Assembly (NCBI GenBank): GCA_964624465.1
Contig: CAZUZD010000339.1
Span: forward strand, 1 to 6,507
Source: CAZUZD01 sp964624465
Lineage (GTDB): Bacteria; Planctomycetota; Planctomycetia; Isosphaerales; Isosphaeraceae
Direction of reading: 5' to 3'
DNA length: 6,507 bases
The position numbers were made by a program, and so were the translations under genes. Shown in pieces: positions 1-6,507 of the stretch; position 1 is the first letter of the stretch, and each line of letters starts with the position of its first letter. Below the pieces are notes generated by a model that made no database searches, was not told the DNA's origin, and saw nothing but the letters and a program-made list of their open reading frames with translations.

Positions 1-203
1 ACCGGGGTGGGGCCGAACTGCGGCAGGGGCACGGGCTCGGGGGCGCGGCGCGAGGGCAGCGCCGGGGGCCGGGGCCGGTCGGTCAGGGAGATCGGTTCGT
101 CGAGCACCCAGGGCAGGACCGGGGGGGGCGCAGAGGGCTCGGGCCCGGGGGCCAGCGTGGGATCGGGCCCGGGGGGACGGCCGGCGTCGTTCTCGTGGGC
201 CAT
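1..203 (-). CDS. N-terminal fragment of a proline-rich protein of unknown function (runs off the left edge)
   Basis: The minus strand opens with ATG at 203-201 and stays open to the window edge, giving 67 codons with no stop. The start is supported by an AGGGGG Shine-Dalgarno-like run 8 bases upstream of the ATG. The visible peptide begins MAHENDAGRPPGPDP and is dominated by proline, with alanine, glycine and charged residues. It has no hydrophobic stretch, so this part looks like a disordered N-terminal tail rather than a signal peptide. A short less-biased segment (VLPWVLDEPISLTD) lies near residues 35-48. I recognise no family; the functional domain must lie beyond the left edge. It is transcribed divergently from larB. 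Because proline codons are CCN, the frame could be open partly through GC bias, but start, SD and continuous frame together favour a real gene. Confidence 0.55.
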   Translation of the reverse strand, partial: MAHENDAGRPPGPDPTLAPGPEPSAPPPVLPWVLDEPISLTDRPRPPALPSRRAPEPVPLPQFGPTP

Positions 204-305
204 CGTCACACCCCCTGCCCGATCGGGCTCGCCCCGCCAGCGCCGCGACGGCGCACCGGCGGTGGTCGCCGGCCGATCGTCCCGCAGACCGCGGGCCGAA
301 TCCCG

Positions 306-311
306 AGCATA
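306..311 (-). promoter_or_regulatory. Possible -10 box for the leftward proline-rich gene
   Basis: On the minus strand the hexamer TATGCT, within a short AT-richer island (GTTATGCTCGG), matches the sigma-70 -10 consensus at four of six positions. It lies about 100 bases upstream of the leftward ATG. No good -35 hexamer is visible 16-18 bases further upstream, so this is tentative. The island stands out because the surrounding 230-base divergent intergenic region is almost entirely G and C. Confidence 0.25.
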
Positions 312-359
312 ACGCGCCCGACCGGTCGCCGGGAGGCCCCCACCGGGGTCCCGCGCCGG

Positions 360-388
360 TTGTCGGCCCCCGGCGCAGACGCTACAAC
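360..388 (+). promoter_or_regulatory. Candidate sigma-70-type promoter for larB-nnrD
   Basis: TTGTCG at 360-365 (four of six matches to TTGACA) is followed after exactly 17 bases by TACAAC at 383-388 (four of six matches to TATAAT). Predicted transcription would start near 395, leaving a leader of about 40 bases before the larB ATG, with the SD AGGAG at 417-421 inside it. Position, spacing and the AT-richer -10 in very GC-rich DNA support the call. No operator or riboswitch is evident in the short leader. Confidence 0.45.
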
Positions 389-433
389 GGACGGGGACGT
401 TCGACCGATACGGCTCAGGAGCGCTCTCCGCCC

Positions 434-1229
<796 letters not shown>

Positions 1230-1240
<11 letters not shown>

Positions 1241-2132
1241 CCGGCCGCCCCCGCGGCGGGTCGTCGAGCCGCCACGGCTGCCGCCGCGGCCCGTCGACGC
1301 CCACAAGGGGAGCTTCGGCTCCGTGCTGGTCATCGCCGGCAGCCGCGGCATGGCCGGCGCCGCGGCCCTGGTCGGAATCTCCGCGCTGCGGTCGGGGGCC
1401 GGCCTGGTCCGGGTGGCCACGGCCGCCGAGGTGCAGCCGACGGTCGCCGGCTTCGAGCCGTCGTACATGACCGCCCCCCTGCCCCAGGACGCCGACGGCC
1501 GCATCGACTTCGCCGCCGCCCGGCCCTGGCTGGAGGGCCTGGTGCGATCGGCCGACGTGGTCGCCTGCGGGCCCGGCCTGGGCCAGTCGCCCGGCCTGGC
1601 CCGGCTGGTGCAGTGGCTGCTGACCGACGGCGATTGCCCCCTGGTGCTCGACGCCGACGGCCTGAACAATCTCGGCGGCGCCGCCGGCCTGGCGGCGGTC
1701 ACCGGCCGCCGGCACCCGGTCATCCTCACGCCCCATCCCGGCGAGTTTGCCCGCCTGACCGGTCAGACCACCGCCGCCGTCCAGGCCGATCGCGAGGCCC
1801 AGGCCCTCGGCCTGGCCCGGGCGCAGGCCGACGGAAAATTAATCGTGCTGCTCAAAGGATATTGCACTCTGGTCACCGATGGTGATAAATACTACTTGAA
1901 CCATACAGGGAACCCGGGCATGGCCACCGGCGGCGTGGGCGACTGCCTCACCGGCGTGATCGCCGCGCTGCTGGCCCAGGGGCAGGACGCCTTCTCGGCC
2001 GCTGCCCTCGGCGCCCGCGTGCACGGGCTGGCCGGCGACCGGGTCCGCGACCAGAATGGTCCGGTCGGGTTGATTGCCAGCGACATTGCCGCGGCCCTGC
2101 CCGGCGCGTTCTACGCTCTGGATGAGGCGTGA
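1230..2132 (+). CDS. nnrD: ADP-dependent NAD(P)H-hydrate dehydratase (stand-alone YjeF C-terminal/NnrD domain)
   Basis: The enzyme uses ADP hydrolysis to dehydrate the S-epimer of NADHX/NADPHX back to NAD(P)H, a cytoplasmic metabolite-repair reaction (EC 4.2.1.136). The 300-residue protein is only the ribokinase-like NnrD domain; the epimerase half (NnrE) found in many bifunctional YjeF/Nnr proteins is absent. Visible motifs are HKGSFGSVLVIAGSRGMAGAA (25-45), ACGPGLGQS (112-120), DADGLN (141-146), TPHPGEFARL (167-176), and the nucleotide/active-site loop GNPGMATGGVGDCLTG (227-242) with the conserved aspartate in GVGD. All core motifs look intact. ATG 1230 lies inside the end of larB, with GGAGG at 1217-1221 eight bases upstream, which fits translational coupling. 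Codons for residues 202-227 are much AT-richer than the rest (about 42% GC over 1833-1910, including TTA, AAA and TAT). Function is confident from motifs. Confidence 0.93.
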
Positions 2133-2247
2133 ACGTGCTCCCTGTTCCGCCCTGGATCCCCCACTCTCCCTGGGCCCAGCCCCGGCGGTCCACGTGACGC
2201 GACCTTTGATGATGGCATGGAAGCGGCTCTGGGCTCCGGCCAGTGCC

Positions 2248-2266
2248 CCCGCCACCGCGGTGGGGG
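2248..2266 (+). terminator. Weak GC hairpin after nnrD, possible terminator
   Basis: CCC (2248-2250), a bulged G, CCAC (2252-2255), loop CGCG, then GTGG and GGG (2260-2266) can form a seven-pair stem about 115 bases after the nnrD stop. There is no U-tract. It could be a rho-independent-like or pausing structure, or chance in GC-rich DNA. Confidence 0.25.
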
Positions 2267-2300
2267 ACGGCTTGCCCTGGGCCGGTGCGCCCCGTTCGGC

Positions 2301-2306
2301 TAGAGT
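2301..2306 (+). promoter_or_regulatory. Possible -10 box upstream of the coiled-coil gene
   Basis: TAGAGT (four of six matches to TATAAT) lies 56 bases upstream of the GTG start of the next gene, in an otherwise GC-rich spacer. The nearest -35-like hexamer, TTGCCC at 2272-2277, is 23 bases away, which is too far for a standard sigma-70 promoter. The call is therefore weak. It would explain independent transcription from nnrD across the 229-base gap (2133-2361), which otherwise shows nothing clear. Confidence 0.25.
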
Positions 2307-2361
2307 GACAGGACGGGTCGCCGACCACCGTTCGGAAAGACGACCCGGAGAGGAGGACTGG

Positions 2362-2865
2362 GTGTCGCCAGAGAATCCGTCGTCGCCGCCCTGGACGTAT
2401 CGGATGGAGGTCTCGCCCACCGGCGCGGCCCCCGGCGCCCCGGTGCCCCCGTCACCCGACCCGATGGTGCTCCTGCACCTGCTGGTCAACCAGAACCAGC
2501 AGCTCCTGGAGCTCCAGAAGCAGACGCTGGAGCTGCACCGCCAGCAGCTCGAGCTGGAGCGCGAGGCGGCCCAGATGGCCCGCGATCAGCGCGCCCGCCA
2601 GATCGCCGAGCTGGAGCGCTGGCAGCACGGCCACGACGGCGTGCTCGACAACTGCAAGCAGGCCCTCGGCCAGCTCGAGGGCGTCCACGCCAACCTGATG
2701 CGCGAGCTGACCGAGTACGTCGACGAGAACCACGACAATCTGCTCGACGGCGATTTCGCCCTCAGCGACTTCGTGGACCGGTTCGGGCCCCGGCTTGCCC
2801 ACCTGAACACCATGCTCGCCATCCTGCGGCCCCTGGCCGCCGCCGCCCGCCGCCCGGACGCCTGA
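2362..2865 (+). CDS. Hypothetical cytoplasmic coiled-coil protein
   Basis: The 167-residue product has three parts: a Pro/Ser/Ala-rich disordered N-terminus (1-34), a strongly amphipathic Leu/Gln/Glu-rich helix (about 36-88, with repeated LEL-Q units such as LLELQKQTLELHRQQLELER), and a less repetitive helical C-terminus (about 90-160). It lacks a signal peptide and membrane segments. The long heptad-like helix predicts oligomerisation as a coiled coil; no catalytic motif or known family is recognised. I chose GTG 2362 because GGAGAGGAGG (2347-2356) ends five bases before it, an excellent SD. The frame is open further upstream, with ATG at 2209, but the added codons are rich in A-ending and rare forms (AGA, ACA, GGA, CGA) unlike the gene body, so the extension is probably not translated. 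It is preceded by nnrD and followed by a strong hairpin, and so looks monocistronic. It could be a structural or scaffold protein; function is unknown. Confidence 0.75.
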   Translation: MSPENPSSPPWTYRMEVSPTGAAPGAPVPPSPDPMVLLHLLVNQNQQLLELQKQTLELHRQQLELEREAAQMARDQRARQIAELERWQHGHDGVLDNCKQALGQLEGVHANLMRELTEYVDENHDNLLDGDFALSDFVDRFGPRLAHLNTMLAILRPLAAAARRPDA

Positions 2866-2904
2866 GCCCGGCCGACGCACCGCTGCCACCCCCGAAACGC
2901 CGGC

Positions 2905-2946
2905 CACGGGCCGCGGTTCCCCGGACTCCGGGAGCCGCGGCCCGTG
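2905..2946 (+). terminator. Strong GC hairpin, likely terminator of the coiled-coil gene
   Basis: CACGGGCCGCGG (2905-2916) and CCGCGGCCCGTG (2935-2946) are perfect 12-bp inverted arms. The inner bases add about five more pairs (one a G-T wobble) around a small loop. The hairpin begins 39 bases after the stop of the coiled-coil gene and lies upstream of the next gene. No T-run follows, as is common in very GC-rich genomes, so it may act as a U-less terminator or an mRNA 3' stabiliser. Confidence 0.6.
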
Positions 2947-3070
2947 CCCGTTGTCGGGCCCCTGCCCCGGTGCGAACGGTCGCCGGACGTGGCATCCTGG
3001 TAGGCCGTGGACCCCGGATCGGGGGACCGTCGTGAAATCCCCCCGCGCTGGCGTGTCCTGGAGACCGGCC

Positions 3071-3943
3071 GTGAACCTGCTGCCCCGCCCCCTGTCGCTC
3101 GCGCTGACCCTGGCGGCCCTGGCCGGTGGCTCCCCGATCGCAAGCCGCGCCGACGAGCCGGTGGTGCGGCAGGCGCTTAGCCTCTACGCCTCGTTCGACG
3201 GCGGCACCGAGGCCGACCTGGCGCGGGGCGATCGCGTGCTTTACCACGCCACCTCGATGAAGCGCGACGACGCCAGGCCCGGCCTGCCCAGCGCCGTGAC
3301 GATCGCGCGGGGCCAGGGCCGGCATGGCGATGCCCTGCAGTTCACGAAGCAGAGCCCCGCCGTCGTGTTCTTCCGCGCCCCGAAGAACATCGCCTACACG
3401 CCCCGGAACTGGAGCGGCTCGATCTCGTTCTGGCTGCGGCTGGACCCCGAGACGACCCTGGCCCCCGGCTTCGCCGACCCGCTCCAGATCACCGAGCGCG
3501 GCTGGAACGACGGGGCCCTCTGGGTCGACTTCAGCGACAAGAGCCCGCGGCACTTCCGCCTGGGCGCCTTCCCCGACCTGGCCACCTGGAACCCGACGAA
3601 CCGCGACGTCGAGCAGATGACCGACGCCGAGCGCCCCCGCCTCGACGCCGGCCGGCCGCCGTTCACCGCCGACCGCTGGACCCACGTCGCCATCACCTTC
3701 GAGCGCTTCAACACCGGCCAGCCCGACGCCGTGGCCACCCTCTACCTCGACGGCCAGCGCCAGGGCGCCCTCACCGGCCGTACCCAGACCTTCACCTGGG
3801 ACCCCGAGCGCGCGGCCATCATGATCGGCCTGGGCTACACCGGGTACTTCGACGAGCTGGCGCTGTTCGACCGCGCCCTGACGGCCGCCGAGGTCGAGGG
3901 CCTGTCCCGCGCCGAGGGCCGACTGGTTCCGCCCGCTCCCTGA
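3071..3943 (+). CDS. Secreted LamG / concanavalin A-like jelly-roll domain protein
   Basis: The 290-residue product starts with a Sec-type signal peptide: a short n-region with one Arg, hydrophobic core LSLALTLAALAGG (8-20), and a likely cleavage site after SRA (residues 25-27). The mature part matches a Laminin_G_3/concanavalin A-like domain: LYASFDGG (38-45), GSISFWLRLD (116-125), WTHVAITFE (203-211), LYLDG (224-228), and the hallmark end IGLGYTGYFDELALFDRALT (252-271) followed by AAEVEGL. Such domains bind carbohydrate or protein ligands outside the cytoplasm; no catalytic residues are evident, so a binding role is inferred. I chose GTG 3071 because GGAG (3060-3063) sits seven bases upstream. 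An in-frame GTG at 3032 would add 13 residues; its GGGGGA SD lies in a small hairpin (CCCCG/CGGGG, 3012-3024) and the extra codons include AAA and AGA, so it is less likely but not excluded. The gene stands alone between a hairpin and the convergent repeat element. Confidence 0.85.
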   Translation: MNLLPRPLSLALTLAALAGGSPIASRADEPVVRQALSLYASFDGGTEADLARGDRVLYHATSMKRDDARPGLPSAVTIARGQGRHGDALQFTKQSPAVVFFRAPKNIAYTPRNWSGSISFWLRLDPETTLAPGFADPLQITERGWNDGALWVDFSDKSPRHFRLGAFPDLATWNPTNRDVEQMTDAERPRLDAGRPPFTADRWTHVAITFERFNTGQPDAVATLYLDGQRQGALTGRTQTFTWDPERAAIMIGLGYTGYFDELALFDRALTAAEVEGLSRAEGRLVPPAP

Positions 3944-3980
3944 CCCTCGTCCTGTCCCCGTGCCTCGCACTCTGGCCGTC

Positions 3981-4111
3981 TCGTCGGGCGGATCAGCGCA
4001 GCGTCATCCGCCGCGACGGCGGTGGACGACCTCGATGGGTCCAGCTCGCGGGTTGCGAGGCAGGCCTGAGAGCCGTTCCGGCGGATGACGCTGCGCTGAT
4101 CCGCCCGACGA
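3981..4111. repeat. REP doublet (BIME-like) or MITE-like element with perfect 33-bp inverted arms
   Basis: Positions 3981-4013 and 4079-4111 are exact reverse complements (33 of 33), separated by 65 bases. Each arm is itself a REP-like unit. In the left arm, a GTCG head (3983-3986) precedes the stem GGCGGAT (3987-3993), loop CAGCGCAGCGTC (3994-4005) and ATCCGCC (4006-4012). The right arm is the same unit inverted. The centre holds smaller stems such as CTCGC/GCGAG. The architecture (tetranucleotide head plus short palindrome, two units inverted) is that of REP/BIME elements mobilised by RAYT (TnpA-REP) transposases; no such gene is in the window. A 7-bp direct repeat GGCCGTC flanks it at 3974-3980 and 4117-4123, possibly chance. 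It occupies the gap between two convergent genes, where it can act as a bidirectional terminator or 3' mRNA stabiliser. Confidence 0.8.
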
Positions 4112-4134
4112 ATACGGGCCGTCGCAGCGTCGAT

Positions 4135-4383
4135 TCAGCCGTCGATCTCCGCACTCCCCTCCGACGCCGCCTCGTCGTCTGCCGGCTCCGCCTCCGGCCT
4201 GGGGGTCAGGTCGAAGCGCTCGGTGATCAGGTGGGTGAGGCTCATCGCCAGGAACTGCTCCAGGCTGGCGTCCACGTCCTGAGCCGCCGCGCGGAGCGAG
4301 GGCAGGGACTCGGGCTTGAACGCCACGTCCAGGAACGAGCCGATCAGGTCGGCCAGCGCGAAGCGGTCGGCGTCGGTGGTCAT
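4135..4383 (-). CDS. Small hypothetical protein with acidic C-terminal tail, downstream of argJ
   Basis: The 82-residue protein begins MTTDADRFALADLIGSFLDV. Residues 5-58 look like two or three amphipathic helices; residues 61-82 form a Pro/Glu/Asp/Ala-rich acidic, probably disordered tail. There is no signal peptide, membrane segment, cysteine or metal-binding motif, and I recognise no family. ATG 4383 has GGAG nine bases upstream. It follows the argJ stop by 45 bases on the same strand with no strong hairpin between, so the two are probably co-transcribed. Codon use fits the window. The helical part could be a small protein-interaction module, but nothing shows a partner. It converges on the LamG gene, with the REP doublet between them. 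Confidence 0.7.
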   Translation of the reverse strand: MTTDADRFALADLIGSFLDVAFKPESLPSLRAAAQDVDASLEQFLAMSLTHLITERFDLTPRPEAEPADDEAASEGSAEIDG

Positions 4384-4428
4384 GGGCGTCGGCTCCGGGG
4401 GGCAGAGGGAGGGTCCGGGCCGGGCGGC

Positions 4429-5670
4429 TCAGGTCGTGTAGTCGGCGTTCAGGTGCACGTACTCGGCCGTGAGGTCGCAGGTCCAGAAGCGGGTGCGGGC
4501 CTCGCCCCGGGTGAAGACCAGCCGGATGTGGGTGTCGCGGTGGTTGCGGATGCTGGCCGAGGCGGCGGCGGCGTCGAAATCGAGCGGGACACCGGCCTCG
4601 TAGAGCGGGATGCCGTTGAGCCAGAGCGAGCACTGCGATTCCTCGAACGGCACGCCGGCGTAACCGGCGGCCGAGACGATCCGGCCCCAGTTCGGGTCGG
4701 CGCCGTGGATCGCCGTCTTCACCAGCGGGCTGTCGGCCACGGCTCGGGCCATGGCGCGGGCCTCGTCCTGGTCGGCGCAGCCCTCGACGTCGATGGTGAT
4801 CAGGTGGGTCGCCCCCTCGCCGTCGGCCGGGATCATCCGGGCCAGCTCGGCGCAGGCCGAGCGGACCTCGGCGGCGAAGGCCTTGAGGTCGTCGCCGGCC
4901 AGCATCGGGCCGTCGCCCGGCCGCGCCAGCATCAGCACCGTGTCGTTGGTGCTCATGTGGCCCTCGACCGAGATGCAGTTGAACGAGTCCTCCACCGCCA
5001 GCGACAGGATGCCCTGGAGGTGCCCGGGCGCGACGTGGGCGTCGGTCAGCAGGAAGCCGAGCATCGTCGCCATGTTCGGGCCGATCATGGCGGCCCCCTT
5101 GGCCAGGCCCAGCAGCGTGACCGTCCCGGTGCTGAGCGCCACCTGGCGGCAGAGGACCTTGGGCCGGGTGTCGGTGGTCAGGATCGCCCGCGAGACCGTG
5201 TCGAAGCTCGACTCGCGGTCGTCGGCGATCGCGACGGCGGCGTCGATGCCGGCGACCACCCGGTCCATCGGGAGCTGCCGGCCGATGACGCCGGTGCTGG
5301 CCACCAGCACCTGGGCGGGCTGGCAGCCGAGGTGGCCGGCGACGCGTTCGGCCATCGCCTGGGCGTTCTCCAGGCCCTGGGCGCCGGTGGCGGCGTTGGC
5401 GTTGCCGGCGTTGATGACGATGGCCCGCACGTCGTCGCTCGGCACCACGCCGCGGCACCACTGCACGGGTGCGGCGGCCACGCGGTTGGTGGTGAAGGTG
5501 CCGGCAGCCGCGCAGTCGCTGTCGGCGATCAGCACCGCCAGGTCCAGGCCGCCCGAGGGCTTGATCCCCGCCTTGACGGCCCCCGCGCGGAACCCCGCCG
5601 GCAAGGCCCACGTCACCGGGGTCTCCGGCACGCCCGCGCTGTTCCCGCTCGCCCCTGCCTGGCTACCCAT
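4429..5670 (-). CDS. argJ: Bifunctional glutamate N-acetyltransferase / ornithine acetyltransferase ArgJ
   Basis: ArgJ transfers the acetyl group from N-acetylornithine to glutamate, recycling it in arginine biosynthesis; bifunctional forms also use acetyl-CoA to make N-acetylglutamate. It is cytoplasmic. The 413-residue product has the normal family length. Motifs include GTFTTNRVAAAPV (57-69), INAGNANAATG (86-96), ASTGVIGRQLP (124-134) with the Thr-Gly pair of the oxyanion hole, and the autocleavage site GPNMATML (197-204), where the bond before Thr202 is cut and Thr202 becomes the nucleophile of the beta subunit. Further matches are GADPNWGRI (323-331) and the conserved end LTAEYVHLNADYTT. 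ATG 5670 is preceded by GGGAG ending nine bases upstream. The open frame extends to 5907, but that extension is low-complexity and overlaps the neighbouring gene, so it is rejected. No other arg gene is nearby; a small hypothetical gene follows 45 bases downstream. Motifs alone do not settle mono- versus bifunctional activity. Confidence 0.95.
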   Translation of the reverse strand: MGSQAGASGNSAGVPETPVTWALPAGFRAGAVKAGIKPSGGLDLAVLIADSDCAAAGTFTTNRVAAAPVQWCRGVVPSDDVRAIVINAGNANAATGAQGLENAQAMAERVAGHLGCQPAQVLVASTGVIGRQLPMDRVVAGIDAAVAIADDRESSFDTVSRAILTTDTRPKVLCRQVALSTGTVTLLGLAKGAAMIGPNMATMLGFLLTDAHVAPGHLQGILSLAVEDSFNCISVEGHMSTNDTVLMLARPGDGPMLAGDDLKAFAAEVRSACAELARMIPADGEGATHLITIDVEGCADQDEARAMARAVADSPLVKTAIHGADPNWGRIVSAAGYAGVPFEESQCSLWLNGIPLYEAGVPLDFDAAAASASIRNHRDTHIRLVFTRGEARTRFWTCDLTAEYVHLNADYTT

Positions 5671-5829
5671 GTCCGACCGCTCCCGCCGGGCCCGCAGGCT
5701 CCGGTTCTGATCGCCGCCTGGAAGTTGTGACGGGCCGGAGGCCGCCCCGTCGCGCCGTACCGCACCCCGAAGCCCCCGTGCCGCGAACCCGCCGCGGCCC
5801 CGGAACGTACCCGCCCCGATCCGCCCAGA

Positions 5830-5842
5830 CACCCGCGGGGTG
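5830..5842 (-). terminator. Small hairpin behind the SDR gene, possible terminator
   Basis: CACCC (5830-5834) and GGGTG (5838-5842) can pair across a GCG loop, about 40 bases after the SDR stop on the minus strand. The stem is short and lacks a T-run, so it is only a weak terminator candidate. The rest of the 211-base SDR-argJ gap (5671-5881) is GC-rich; I see no convincing argJ promoter or ARG-box-like operator in it. Confidence 0.2.
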
Positions 5843-5881
5843 GGACCGGTTCGAGCACCGACCCCGCCCGTGCCCCATGCG

Positions 5882-6507
5882 TCAGCGGGCGGTGTAGCCG
5901 CCGTCAACGCTGAGCACCGCGCCGGTCATGTAGCTGGAGGCCTCCGAGGCCAGGAACACGACGGCCGGGCCCAGCTCGGCGGGGTCGCCCCAGCGGGCCA
6001 GCGGCACGTGGTCCATGATCACCGCCGCCCGGGCGGGGTCCTTCAGGAGCGGCTCGTTGATCTCGGTGGCGAACGGACCCGGGCAGAGGGCGTTGACGTT
6101 GATGCCCGTGCCGGCCCACTCCAGGGCGAGGGTCTGGGTCATCAGCACCAGGCCCCCCTTGCTGGCGGTGTAGGGGGTGCGCTCGGTGAGGCCGACCAGG
6201 CCGAGCATGCTCGCCAGGTTGACCACCCGGCCCCACTTCTGCGCCTTCATCGGGCCGGCGACCGCGCGACAGAAGAGCCAGGGGCCCTTGAGGTTGGTGT
6301 CGAGCACCGCGTCCCAGTCCGACTCGGACAGGGTCTCGATCGGGCCGCGGATGTTGATGCCGGCGTTGTTGACCAGGATGTCGAGCCGGTCGAAGCGATC
6401 GACGACGCGGGCGACGGCCGCCTCGGCGTCGGCGGCGCGGGTGACCTCGACGGCCAGCCCGAGCGCCGGGGCCCCGGTGAGGCGAGTCAGCTCGGCGGCG
6501 GCGGCCT
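5882..6507 (-). CDS. Short-chain dehydrogenase/reductase, C-terminal ~207 residues (5' end beyond the right edge)
   Basis: This is an NAD(P)(H)-dependent classical SDR that interconverts an alcohol and a ketone. The minus-strand frame is open from the window end to TGA at 5884-5882, so the gene enters from outside. An internal GTG at 6307 is not the start: the codons before it encode conserved SDR sequence, including LDILVNNAGI (NNAG motif, around 6360-6390). The catalytic triad is visible: Ser in NLASMLG (codon 6211-6209), Tyr and Lys in YTASK (codons 6172-6170 and 6160-6158). The family's PG motif (ALCPGPFATEI) and C-terminal ending GAVLSVDGGYTAR follow. The roughly 45 missing residues should contain the TGxxxGxG cofactor loop, so NAD/NADP preference cannot be read. 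The segment ARWGDPAEL recalls gluconate 5-dehydrogenase-like SDRs, but substrate assignment from this is speculative. argJ follows on the same strand after 211 bases, probably as a separate transcription unit. Confidence 0.93.
   Translation of the reverse strand, partial: AAAAELTRLTGAPALGLAVEVTRAADAEAAVARVVDRFDRLDILVNNAGINIRGPIETLSESDWDAVLDTNLKGPWLFCRAVAGPMKAQKWGRVVNLASMLGLVGLTERTPYTASKGGLVLMTQTLALEWAGTGINVNALCPGPFATEINEPLLKDPARAAVIMDHVPLARWGDPAELGPAVVFLASEASSYMTGAVLSVDGGYTAR

Noticed and set aside
2074..2361. A longer N-terminal extension of the coiled-coil gene
   Set aside because: It overlaps the end of nnrD, has codon use unlike the gene body, and the GTG at 2362 has a near-ideal SD.
3981..4111. 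CRISPR repeat or insertion sequence with transposase
   Set aside because: Only two inverted copies, no regular spacing, and no transposase reading frame inside the 131 bases.
4231..5730. A 499-codon plus-strand frame and a 535-codon second minus-strand frame (4004-5611) over argJ
   Set aside because: Both are GC-driven shadows of argJ, whose frame carries the family motifs and autocleavage site. The minus-strand shadow also runs through the REP doublet.
5671..5907. An N-terminal extension of ArgJ by 79 residues
   Set aside because: It overlaps the SDR 3' end, is low-complexity, and the ATG at 5670 has a good SD and gives the normal family length.
5882..6307. A complete 141-residue SDR starting at GTG 6307
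   Set aside because: The frame continues upstream to the window end and encodes the conserved NNAG region, so the gene is cut by the window edge rather than short.

Overview
This is a very GC-rich window, with third codon positions almost always G or C. It carries ordinary chromosomal genes at moderate density. The gene mix (a LarB with a stand-alone NAD(P)HX dehydratase, a secreted LamG/concanavalin-like protein of a kind common in Planctomycetes, ArgJ, a classical SDR) and the codon bias suggest a high-GC planctomycete, perhaps of the Isosphaeraceae. That assignment is inference from family knowledge; the window has no rRNA or other phylogenetic marker.

Layout. At the left edge a proline-rich protein of unknown function runs leftward out of the window (203 to 1). 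A divergent intergenic region with a plausible promoter on each strand separates it from a rightward pair, larB (434-1240) and nnrD (1230-2132), which overlap by 11 bases. Both act in nicotinamide-dinucleotide chemistry. LarB starts nickel-pincer cofactor synthesis from nicotinic acid adenine dinucleotide, and NnrD dehydrates damaged, hydrated NAD(P)H. A weaker intergenic region leads to a rightward gene for a small predicted coiled-coil protein (2362-2865). A strong GC hairpin follows it, then a rightward signal-peptide plus LamG-domain protein (about 3071-3943).

The right half is on the minus strand: a partial short-chain dehydrogenase entering from the right edge (6507 to 5882), argJ (5670 to 4429) for bifunctional ornithine acetyltransferase/N-acetylglutamate synthase, and a small acidic-tailed protein (4383 to 4135) 45 bases behind argJ, likely co-transcribed with it. 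Between the converging LamG and small-protein genes lies a 131-bp element (3981-4111) with perfect 33-bp inverted arms. Each arm is itself a REP-like hairpin with a GTCG head, so the whole looks like a REP doublet (BIME) or very short MITE.

I saw no tRNA, rRNA, CRISPR array, transposase, phage gene or defence system. The most notable items are the REP doublet, the larB-nnrD coupling, and a sharply AT-richer patch inside nnrD with otherwise intact conserved motifs. I found no convincing new multi-gene system.
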